Source of the DNA: Plazaster borealis
Lineage: Eukaryota; Echinodermata; Asteroidea; Forcipulatida; Labidiasteridae
DNA length: 64,000 nt
NCBI GenBank assembly: GCA_021014325.1
Contig: CM037457.1
Coordinates: 11,660,538-11,724,537, forward strand
Direction of reading: 5' to 3'
Shown: in pieces, positions 25,264 to 36,446 of the stretch
Layout of the letters: the number at the start of each line of letters is the position of its first letter
Numbering within the stretch: the first letter of the stretch is position 1
Made by a program: the position numbers and the translations under genes
Notes under the pieces: generated by a model
The model's input: only the letters and a program-made list of their open reading frames with translations
What the model was told of the DNA's origin: nothing
Database searches by the model: none

Positions 25264-25947
25264 AGACGACTAGGGCACGCTAGTCGAATCGTTCCAATAG
25301 ACCCAACACCTCGTCCAAAAATAAATTTCATACATAAAGCCTTTTCGAAACCAAGGCATCCGCAAGGGTTCAGACTTTGGCTCCGTCAGTGTTTTTGAAA
25401 ACGTTGCGCCAACGGAGTGGGGCTTCAACCAGGCGTACAGAGCCGAAGCTGGAGGCCCAAGCCCAGAGGCTCGATTTCATAAAGCACTTGGATTCATCTT
25501 AAGATGAGTTGTCAGTATCACCATAGTGATTTGTATATTGTGATGTCACACTTTGCTTAACAATTAAGATTGATACATCTAGGTAAGATCATTCTTAACT
25601 CTTTGTGAAATCAGCCCCTCCTATATTGCAAAGGGTCATTATAGTTGTACCCGTAATAATTACAAACGTGCAAAATCCAAGCAACAATCTTTCGTCGTGT
25701 ATATTTCCAAGAAAACAGAACAGCTTCGGTTTAACCTGATGGCAAAAATATTTGCTCACTCTGCACATTAATGTTTCACCTAGACAGCGTTTGAGGAGAG
25801 CACTTACCTCTGAAATAAATATTTTATATAGCTGGCTTGACTGAAGGCATTTAAAGCACCGACCATCCCTCTATCAGCCAAAGTACAATTTACCTTTAGG
25901 GCATGTTTTTATACGCATTGCTCTAAATGGCCAAATCAACCTATTTA

Positions 25948-26335
25948 CAGACAGGTCGTATACTTTTGGTAATTACTCCACAAGCTAATGGCCATACAAA
26001 CTTACTTGGTTTAAAGAGCTCTTGAGAGCTGTTGATATTATAAGAAATTGTTTAGAAGCGACCCTCTTTGAAGTGACGTAGTTTTAGAGAAAGAGATAAT
26101 TTTCACCCCAACATTTGAATCTGAGAAAGGCTTCAGGCATGAAAGCCTTTCTCAGGCATCTGAAAGCACACAATTCTAGTGCAACACAGGTGTTTTTTCT
26201 TTCGTTATTTTCTTGCAACTTCGATGACCAATTGAGCCCAAATTTTCACAGGTTTTTTATTTTATGCATTTGTCGGGATACACCAAATGAGGATAATGGT
26301 CTTTGACAATTACCAAAAGTATACCCTGCCTTTAA
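25948..26335 (-). mobile_element. TTAA-type element, diverged
   Basis: Interior matches subfamily A in reverse orientation; ends have gtatacttttggtaatt and the complement aattaccaaaagtatac before CCTGCCTTTAA. Confidence 0.7.
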
Positions 26336-26498
26336 CGTTTCTCAGTATTATAATCTACGTCGTGTATAGTTTGTTTTCTTTTCAGAAATGTAAGACCTCG
26401 AGGCTATTTCTATGAAACTCATTTCACGCAGATTAAATTTTGGGTCTTAATGTTATACTCTGCCCTAAAACACTGTGTTTGGTTTACCATTAAATCCT

Positions 26499-26849
26499 TT
26501 AAAGACCCTGTACACTATTGGTAAGATCGAAAAACACAAATGTTCACAGATTCACACATAACTTACAATGATTTAAAGTAAGTAATGGTAGAAAGGGTTC
26601 CTTAAAATATTTCTGCCTAAAATGCTTTCGTTTCTGAGAAATGAGTAAAACAATAGTTTTTATCGCGCGCGATAAAAACTCGATGTTTGAAAAAACAGAA
26701 AACACATAAGGTCTCTATTCACTATTTCTCGTGACCTCGATGACCAATTGAGCTCAAACTTTCACAGGTTTGTTTGTTCATGCATGTTGAGTCACACAAA
26801 ATGTGGACACTGATTTTGAGCTGTTAACAACAGTGTATAATACCTTTAA
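26499..26849 (-). mobile_element. TTAA-bounded miniature element, subfamily C
   Basis: TTAAAGACCCTGTACAC at the left, GTGTATAATACCTTTAA at the right; reverse orientation relative to the 5316 copy. Confidence 0.8.
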
Positions 26850-27079
26850 AACACACCATTTGTTGCTTATAGGGCACTATCGAAATTCTGTCACCAATGT
26901 ATACCTTAAAGAAATATAAATGACTGTCAGCCATTTGCAATTTTGTCTGGACTGGTTAGCCCTCGAGGTGACTGGACTTCTTATGGGGCTCTATGTGCAA
27001 GTTGCGGGCTCCTTCGAACTCTTTGGGTAAACCTCGGGTTTGGTACATTGCTGTGACGTGTCAAAATATTCTCTCACTT

Positions 27080-27288
27080 TAAACAACTTCTTGCAAGAAG
27101 TTTTTATTCCTATCTGAAAGCACACAAATTTGTACAACAAGGGTCTTTTTTCTTTCATCATTTTCTTGCAACTTCATTGACCAATTGAGCCCAAATGTTT
27201 ACAGGCTTGTTATTTTATGCATATGTTGGGATACACCAAGTGAGAACACTGGTCTTTGACAATTTCCAAACGTGTTCAGTGCCTTTAA
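27080..27288 (-). mobile_element. TTAA-bounded element, subfamily A, truncated
   Basis: Only the half from the central aacttcttgcaagaagtt palindrome to CGTGTTCAGTGCCTTTAA remains. Confidence 0.75.
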
Positions 27289-29049
27289 CGGACTCCGATG
27301 GCCGAATAATGCGAGACTTTTACGGTCTGTTTGCAACAAAATGTTAGAGCAAAATGAACAAATCAGAAGTAACGCAATGACTGTCCGTTGCTGAGGGGTG
27401 GGATTGTAAAAGGACACAATTGCCTTTCCCGGCAACTTTGATATAATTATTTCAGTTGCCCGAGTGTCATCGTATTGGAAAAGCTAAATTCATTTTGCAA
27501 ATCCCAGCTCTCAAAAACCAAGGATGTGCTGATGTTCCGGTAATGCAATTTCATAATGTTCTAATTCGATACAAACTCGCCCCAAATTATAGCAGTTCAC
27601 ATGTGGCCTTGTCATGTATGGTTTTTCCCGCCCAATTTCATCATTAAAGTGAAATTACCAAAACAATAAAATAGAAACCCTTATTAATTGATTTGTATAA
27701 ACAAAATAATAAAACTATAAAAAAAAAATTAAAAACGCGAATTTGAATAGCTGAGGATGAAAATGACCATGCTGCGTGCAGAGAAATTCGAAAATTGACA
27801 AGGGAAACCTGTAAACGAATAGTATTATATTTGCTGTTAAATGTTTTGAAAATTAGTTTTCAACTTTGTAGGCCTATTTGTTAATGAAACTGTCACGGAA
27901 TGTTTTCTTGACATCTAGAGTTTCGTAAGCTTTTTCTTTAAACAATGTCGATCAAAAAGCCAACAATAAAATAGGGCTATTTGGACTTTCTGTCGCCAAT
28001 GTACCTACAAGAAATATAAATGACTGTTACTATCAGATAAATTCATAAATAATACATCGGATCTGTTGAGTAGGTTTTGTGCCGTGTGTTTCAAAGGTCA
28101 AGGGGCATTCGGGAAGATGATATGGGACGAAGGCCAAATATGATTTGGTAAATTGGCACATCAAAACTCTCAGGTTTTTTGTTTGAGTGTGTTGGGAATG
28201 TTGATGTAATTAATTTGCAAGCGGGCCCTCTTGAAGTTAGGGGCACATTGCTTTCAAATCTCTCAACATTTGGGTGTTTGGAATTGCTCTGTTTCCTTTT
28301 CGGGAGTTGTTCAAGCACAAAAACACATACAGTGTGTTGTAATTAGTGAGTATAGTAAGTGCAAAAACATAACTTTGCATATCAAAATACAACCAGCGGA
28401 GCGTCCGCCATTTTGTGAGTCACGAGTTACACAAAAACCACACAGTTTCAAGAAATGTGAATCATTATTCTACTTTTAATATCTTTCCAACCATATTCAT
28501 TTCAAAACAAACGCCTTTTATAGCCCAAAAGCGCCAAATCCGAAGGCAATATGCCCCCTTTAATGACAAAGTACATACATGAAGTATTATGTGACACAAC
28601 TTGGCTGCTCAGACCTATGGTTGAATACGGAGCAGTCGCACCAATCCAATCGATAACGTGTAGTTAACGAACTATTGTTCGTAGGCCTATCTATGCCATT
28701 TCTTCTCTCGTTGTCTCGGGATAGTTGTTCATATTTACCTTTCATTACTATCTTCCCAATGTTTGATTTTAATTATGGCTTCATCTTGACTACCGTAATT
28801 TGTCACTTGATTTTTCTGATAACTCCTGTTAGGCCAATTCATCAACATAGTTTTCCTTGCAAAGATTTTAAAAGAATTAGCTCAGTAAAAGACGTTATCA
28901 TTTTGGAGTGCATGGTCCATCATAAAAAGAAATTGAAACCAGTAAGCCTTTATATTTGTATGTTCTAATCAAGGAATTTCTAGATCTTATAAATATATCA
29001 TCGGCCATCTTCGTCTTGTCCCTTCCGCGTAGTAGCACTAACAACGCTA

Positions 29050-29423
29050 TTAAAGGTATCGTACACGTTTGGTAATGACTCAAAACAAACATTAGCATCA
29101 AAACTTACTTGGTAACAAGCAACGGAGAGCTGTTGATAGTATAAAACATTGTAGGAAACGACTCCCTCTGAAGTAACGTAGTTTTGAGAAAGAGGTAATT
29201 TCTCACTAAAATAATAAAAACTTCTTGCAAGAAGTTTTTATTCCTATCTGATAGAACACAAATTTGTACAACAAGGGTGTTTTTTCTTTCATCATTTTCT
29301 TGCAACTTCGATGACCAATTGAGCCCAAATTTTCACAGGCTTGTTATTTTATGCATATGTTGGGATACACCAAGTAAGAACACTGGTCTTTTGAAAATTT
29401 CCAAACGTGTTCAGTGCCTTTAA
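29050..29423 (-). mobile_element. TTAA-bounded miniature element, subfamily A
   Basis: TTAAAGGTATCGTACACG to CGTGTTCAGTGCCTTTAA, complete, reverse orientation to the 6120 copy. Confidence 0.85.
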
Positions 29424-30134
29424 AAAGACAAAATTGCTGCTTCATGATCGAGGCCTATAGGCCTATACATAGACCAACATTTCTGACATTATTTGTTGCG
29501 TTCCCCTTGTCCATTTTCAATCAAGAAAGCTAAGTTTCGTTTCCACCAAACTGGGCCAGACGCTTTTTCCTTCATTGTTTACGGTTTGTTTACTAATATT
29601 GGGTATTATTGATGGTGGCCTAGAACGGTGGATGTTGCTGAGGAGACGAGATCATTGTAACAAGTGCGCCCTCTTTGGGCAGATATCTTATCAGATAACC
29701 GTGTGTCAGCCAATGTGTTAATTGCAAAGCGTTGGGTGTCCATTCAACCAGTAAGTCCCTGCTTATCAAGTGACACACGTAGCCATATCATGTACCCGTA
29801 ATAGGATCTGGAGGGGTAAATAGTGGTCAAATATTGACCAACTTGTTGACCCTCCGAACAGCTCTTGGCTAATCTGTTTTTTAGGGAAAGGCGATGACAG
29901 GGGGGGAGAGACTGTAGCCTAAAGCAAAATAAAACCGAAACTGAAAAGGGGATTATCGGGAATGTTTCGAAAGGTCGATTGAAACACACGAGTACATTTT
30001 GCTAAGCCTTGTTTTTTTTGTAACTTGCCATGTCTTGAGTGGTTTATTTCCTTCGAAACCAATAGTTGATGTTTTATTCGTGTAAATTTATGGTGCCATG
30101 TTTCTAGAGATAGTAAGGTTCGACAATATGCCTG

Positions 30135-30552
30135 TTAAAGGGATTGTATACATTTGGTAATTGGAACCCACTGTTTGTTTCAATCCTGTATAGTTGTAGA
30201 TATATACCATAAAACTAACCTGTGATAATTTCATTTCAAAAGGTGGTAGCGTTTTTTTTTAAGATATTGCCGAAAATCTGGAGCGGTTTGTCAACGCATG
30301 AAGAATAATCTGCAATTGGAATACACAATCTGAGAAACGTTACTATCAGTAACGCTTCTCAGATTCAAATTTGTTGGGGATAAAAAGTGATATATTTTTC
30401 CATAACCGCAGCAGGCCTACAAGTGAAAAGTTTCTCAAAATGCATTAGGGCCTATAGGCCTACTGCTGTATCAAAGCTGCTGTATCTTACCAAGCAAGTT
30501 TTTATTGCCATTAATTTTCAGAGTCATTACCAAACGGATACAGACCCTTTAA
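30135..30552 (+). mobile_element. TTAA-bounded miniature element, subfamily B
   Basis: TTAAAGGGATTGTATAC to GGATACAGACCCTTTAA, with the internal palindrome cgttactatcagtaacg. Confidence 0.8.
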
Positions 30553-31362
30553 ATTTGAAGTAATTAAACTTAAAGCGCAGACAACTAGTTTTCCCATTTA
30601 TTCGTTTTTAAGAATTAACTGGCGCTGACAAATTGTTCATCTTGAATTTAAGAAAAGCAAAGGCTTAAATAAATATATGGCTGCCCTCGGTTGTCAAATT
30701 ATTTTGTTCCAATAAAGATATCCAGGGTATACCATAAAAGTAAGTTTGTAAAATATGAATATATATATGAATAAAATGCATGAATAACGATGAGTATAAA
30801 GCACGTTTTACTGTTGCAATAGTCGTTGATTTCATTTATAAAGACGCAGCAGGCTCGTTGAGCAAACGAAAAATTCGTGCCACGAAAAGTCACCTTTAAA
30901 ACACGACGCAGCTAGCTAGCTGCGTGCTAGACTAGCAGTGTGCCAGCTCAGTCTAAATATAGTATAAGGCGCACGCACGATATTTGAAAAGCTCGTTTCG
31001 CAGCTGTTCCAAGCGCAGCAACCAATGAAAACAACGCGTAACGATTCACCGGCGCGCGGTATTTGAAACGCTCATTAATTATGCAGCTACTTATAAAATA
31101 CTGTTGATATTAAAAGTAGCATGATGGATAAACAACGAATGATGGTGTCAAACGACTAGTAGGCCTATATGATCCAAGCACACATCTGATTTCACCTAAT
31201 TTTAGTGAACACCTCTCAGCGAAGTACATTTATTAAGTTAATGCAGTGATTTATCCCGCTGCTAACAGAAAGTCAATAAATTGCTACCCAAAAGTCATCC
31301 TATTCGTTTAGGTCTAGGACTAGGTGTAGGCCTTAAGGGTAAAATGTAAAAATGCATGGTAG

Positions 31363-32031
31363 ACGTCGCACTTTTGCCGTGTCGAGCTCAAATAATTAGA
31401 AAATATTATGAATTAAATTCGACAAAAGAGCGACGTTTAGCGCAAACCTTTGATTTAAGTTCGGCACTGCCGTGTAGCACGTGCTACACGGTAGCTGCAC
31501 GACGTGGAGACAAACGTACTTGCCGTGTCGAATCGAATTGAATTCTCAGTCGGGCGATGCTCTTTGGGAATACGCATGCGCAAAGATTTTGAAAAATATT
31601 TTATGTGTATTTTCTAATAATGTGAACATTCTCCTTAACGTTAGTACCGTACCTGGGAGTATTCCGGGATGGGATGGGAAACAACTCCTGACTGAACAAA
31701 CTTTAATCTGTAAACTTCAAAATTAAACTAATCGATTTTGTTTGAAAATGTTTTTTTTTTAAAGACGATGAACGCCACTCACCAACGATAATAAGGACAA
31801 CATTTAAGTTGGGGAACAATATCATTATGATTTTGTCATAAATATTTGAGTGTCACAGCTAGTGCCATCATGAAACATGACTCTAGCAATTTTCTCCCGC
31901 GTCGCCATTTTGAATTACCTTTGTGCGGCAAACTATTTTACTAAATTAGACGTTTGTCACCGATTCGTTTTAATTGCCGCACTTTTGTCGTGCGAAAATC
32001 ATTTGAGTTCGACACGGCAAAAGTGCGACGT
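31363..32031. mobile_element. Inverted-repeat element, 669 bp
   Basis: Left end acgtcgcacttttgccgtgt continuing into cgagctcaaataatt; right end is its reverse complement with a few changes (cacggcaaaagtgcgacgt). The inside contains further copies of cgtgtcgaat-like motifs. No coding capacity. Confidence 0.75.
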
Positions 32032-32256
32032 TTTGTATCGGCCCCTCAACCTAATAAAAACCCTTGTAGCCTGCAATGAATACATTCCAAACAGGGCAAC
32101 ATCCATCTTGGATTTGTGAGGACAAACCAGGCATGTTGTAGTAAAAAAAATCGAAGATAATAAAACAATAAATGAAAATAAAAATAAAATGCTCCTTGTG
32201 ATGACGAGCCTGCGCCTTTAATGTTTTTTAAATTGTTCTCGTGTTTTACGTTATAG

Positions 32257-32374
32257 ACACAAAACTGGCGGCAAACAAACTCTGACGTTTACTGAGATTG
32301 CCGAACAACCGTCGGATGACTTGAAGACCTCGGGACTCTCGTTTGATCCGCGAGATTTCAAAGCAAAACGAGAG
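32257..32374 (+). CDS. CNBD2: CNBD2-like exon, pre-CNBD region (first certain exon)
   Basis: Acceptor ttacgttatag, donor gtaaga. The first base completes a codon from an unknown upstream exon; the remaining 39 codons begin HKTGGKQTLTFTEIAEQ and end LSFDPRDFKAKRE. The LSFDPxxFKAxRE segment is the conserved lead-in to the first CNBD in CNBD2 proteins. Ends in phase 0. Confidence 0.85.
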
Positions 32375-35300
32375 GTAAGAAAACTTCCCTTGTGCAATCT
32401 TGTTCTTTTTGACTGTATTATTAGTAACAGCAGAGTATTACGATGTTAGATGTTCCTTATTTCTACTTTATACCTGTTTCAAAAAGGTGAGCATTAAACA
32501 GATGTTGTCATGTACCAGTAGGCCAAATAACGTAATGGAATTTACTTACTGAAATAATCCTAGTTGTGTTGTATGCACTGTTCTGGTATCTCAGATCTAC
32601 AGTCAGATCTGAGATAGTGATATTGATGTTTGTATGTGTTGTACTTTACTACTAGTACTACTAGCCCACCTTGTTGAGCTGTAATGGCTCTCTTTTAACA
32701 TCGGTCTCATAACATTTACCATTACAGTGTTATGAGACCGATGTTAAAAGAAAATAAAATATAAAAACCAAAAATTAGTGTTTCCCTAATAACAATCTAT
32801 TTTCAGATTTTCATAAAGAGACATTAATTTCTGATAGTTGTATTTTATTACATTGTTTTATAGGCTTTAAAAAATGTTTTGTTAAGGACCTTTTGTCCAT
32901 CACGTTTGTTAAGGACCTTATAGTTCTCACGCGACGATATGTAGCTTAATGCTGCTACTGGAACAGTAAACCATAGATTACGGGGTCCAAAAAGGCGGAA
33001 CCTTAAATATTTGTATCCCATTTACTGTTTTATAACCTTTAAAAAAAAATTGTTAAGGACCTTTTGTCCATCACGTTTGTTAAGGACCTATATGATCATG
33101 GAGGAAGTTCCTCCATGATATGATGTATATACTGTCCTGGCATTTATTAATATTATGTGTTGAGTGAGACTATTGAGAGAAGAAATTTGACCCAGTATCA
33201 CTGGGGCGCTGTACTCCTTTTTAACAAAATGTTGACCGCAGATGTCAAACAAAAATTAAAGGAGTACAGCACCCCCAGTTACTTGGGGTGCGTTTTGGCG
33301 GCTGTAACCAATAACTGTTTCTGACGTCATAACCAAAACGGTAACTGAACTCACAACTCGGATATCGTTCAGTCTGAACAGAAGAACCAACGACCAACAA
33401 CCGAAACAGTTATTGGTTACAGCCGCCAAAACGTACCCTTGGTCTAGTTGAAACTGAAGTCTGATAATGTTGTTGAATTTGAATCAAAGAGCTAAGTAAG
33501 TGTCTTTTATTTTAAAAGAATTACCCTGTTCCACATCTTTTGGCTCAATTTAGCAAGATGCCTGTTTTGTTTAATGTAAACAATTTGGGTAAGTTTTTAT
33601 CCGAAAGCCTACTTGTTGTATGTTAATGGTAGTAAGCTTGATGCAAAATTATTTCGTCTGAAGTGCCCCCGTTGATTTAGAAATCAGTATATGTCGAAAA
33701 ATTTGAATCTCCAAAGATCGACTGCACTGCAGGCAACTTTGGGAGAATACTAGAATTTCCGTGGTGTCCTTTTGTGAATGCTGCGGCCAGACAAGCGGTT
33801 GGTATCGGCTGTCACCTCGCTAAACACGGACGGATTCAATGTTCTTGATGAAAATACTATGACAGTTTGTTGCTGTTTTCTCAACGAGTAGACACTGTAT
33901 TCAACTGAAACTTTCACAGCAGACTTTTATTGTATATTTATTGATATTAGACCCAATATTAGACCCTACCTTAAAAAAAGCATTTACAACAATTTCTGCC
34001 AAAATATTTATTTGGTGCCTTGTTTCTATTTCAGATAAATTTAACCACTGAAGCCAAAAATATATTGAGTATGCCGAGTAGCATCCGGACACCAGAGCAA
34101 TTGCAAACGGTAAGTGATTAGCCGTAAAGCTAGGAGCGTTGCAAGAGTATCTTCTGTGGGAGGATGTATGGGAGCCAATTTGCTTGTTGTGATTTCATTG
34201 GCTTTTGGGAGTGGGAGGGGAAGGGTGGATGAATGGAGGCAAGTACAGTAGTGCTTCTTTTGCCGACTCAGGCTCAAAATGTGGACTTACATTATTGGCA
34301 GGGGGAGGGGGGTGTCACTCCCCCCCACACACACCCCAGGGCCAAAATTCATAGAGCTGTTCAAGCAGAAGATATCGCTTAACAATCTTCTGCTTAGCAA
34401 TGGTCAGCAGGATACCAGTCACAGATGGTCACTAGTGTGACTTTGTATTTTGGCTGGTACCTTATTCTGGTAAGCATAATTATGGGGGGGGGGGGGTGTC
34501 ACTCCCCCACACACACACCCCAGAGCCCAATTTCATGGAGCTTCCCGAGCAACAAATATTGCCTTATTCTGGTAAGCATTATTTTGTTGTGCTTCGCTAC
34601 TTTTTGTGCTTAAGAGGCTCCATGAAATTTGGCCTTGGTTGCTGCAGCCCTGCACATAAAGCACTGCCAGTTTCCCTTTGCATATTGAGGGAAGAAAAAC
34701 ACATTTCTAAAGAAATACATTAAAACTTATCAATCAGTTTTCCAATTTATAAATAACTGATTGACATCATTAAAGGCATCGTACACGTTTGGTGATGACT
34801 CATGGAGAGTTATGGAAAAATGATGAGTTATGGAAAAATATATCACTTTTATCCCCCAAAACATTTGAATCTGAGAAGCGTTAGGCTTATCGCTTCTTAG
34901 AGTATGTATTCCGATAAAGATTATTCTTCCTGCGTGGACAAAACTGCTCCAGATTTTTGGCAATATCTCAAAAACGCTACCACCTTTTGAAATGAAATTT
35001 TCACAGGTTAGTTTTATGTTTTATATCTACAGTAGGTGTGAAACAAACAATGGCTCCAATTTCCAAATGTGTACGATGCCTTTAATACATTGGTGATGTT
35101 TTTATAGTACACAGTAAAGTTGTTGTTATAGGGGCCTACATATAGAATCAGTAGTCTCAAATACATAATATTTAAATTGTAGTTTTTTTAGTGTGATTAG
35201 TAAAGTTCAATTGTTACATAGTTTTTTGTGTGTTTTTATCCATACACTGATGTGTGTTAAGCACTGTACACTCAGTACTTTCAGAGTCCTGTAAAAAAAA

Positions 35301-36412
35301 TCCACAGGCATATTACTCGGGTAGGATTCGAACCCACAACCTTTGCCATTCTAGAGCAGATGTCTTACCAGTAGACTACTGAGCTTGCCGGGGCCCAATT
35401 TCATGGCTCTGCTAACCACCAAATTTTGCGCTTTCAATCACCATTCTTCGCTTACAAGGCAAGCGCCGAATATCTGCGCTAGCTGTGTAAGCAAAGAATG
35501 CCTTTTAACTTGGAGTACGCACAAGCACAGGCAAAAAATTCTCTGCTAACCTGTGAAATACTTTTGACATAAGTGTGGAATTCCCTGCTTCCGTAAGCGC
35601 CGATTCTTTGCTTACGGTAAGCAGAGCCATAAAATTGGGAAGTGGTAGCTGGAGGCAGTTCAAATAATGCTATATTAGAGTAGAAATTCCTTCTCCATGT
35701 TTGCATGCTGTGGTTGGTTGAACTGTCAATATTTGTGGACTGTCGATTCTTTTAGCAAACAAGTGTCGCATCTTGTGAACACTTTGTACTTTAAGTAATT
35801 CTATTGAATAGACATGCTGTAGCAACCACTCGCCAAATACACAGGAATGGACGCCTCACGTGATATTTGCAATTGCATGCATTTCATCAGATGAAGAAAT
35901 TAATGGTCTGATTTTTGTTGTAAGAAGAAAACAGCAGGAATGTATTTTGGGCTTTAAGTATCGCCCAATAACATGGGTATATGATTTAAGAAGGAATTTA
36001 GATACTGCCCTCTTGTTGAAACGGACTGCAAATTAACGTATATAAGATGCATTTGTGGAATGGAACCGAATTGTCAAGAAAGGTAGTGCTAAAATATTAC
36101 ATTTGAAAGGTCTGCAACATTTATCTAATAAATACGTCATAACAGTATCGATGACTCTTCACTGCCTGTGGTAAAGACCAATTTCATAGGGCAGCTTATG
36201 CACAAAAAATTGTTTTTACCTCAATGGCAGATTTTTTTTGTAAAAAAGTGAATGACACAAAGAGAGCGCTGAAAAGGTGCCTGTGTAGGAAAAAGGCAAA
36301 CGGAAAGTACAGTTTTGATTGGCAGGAAGTGCCCCCCCCCCTAGAAAAAATGGTGCACCCCCATGTGCCCACTAAAATTTTACCCTAGTTTCGGCGGTGA
36401 GCACATTCGCAG

Positions 36413-36446
<34 letters not shown>

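Larger units (their letters stand above)
21748..32256. other. Long spacer or intron, repeat-rich
   Basis: Mostly TTAA-bounded elements (22705, 24873, 25948, 26499, 27080, 29050, 30135), fold-backs (24350-24506), low-complexity C-rich tracts near 23020 and an inverted-repeat element (31363-32031). An exon ending two bases into a codon should be here if the 5' candidates join the core gene, but none stands out. Confidence 0.5.
32375..34034. other. CNBD2: Intron of the CNBD2-like gene
   Basis: Contains a 23-bp perfect stem (32692-32750), a duplicated segment ttgttaaggaccttttgtcc (near 32880 and 33050), and a 29-bp perfect inverted repeat (33292-33432). The last third resembles a repeat seen reverse-oriented near 6640-6870. 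Confidence 0.7.
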
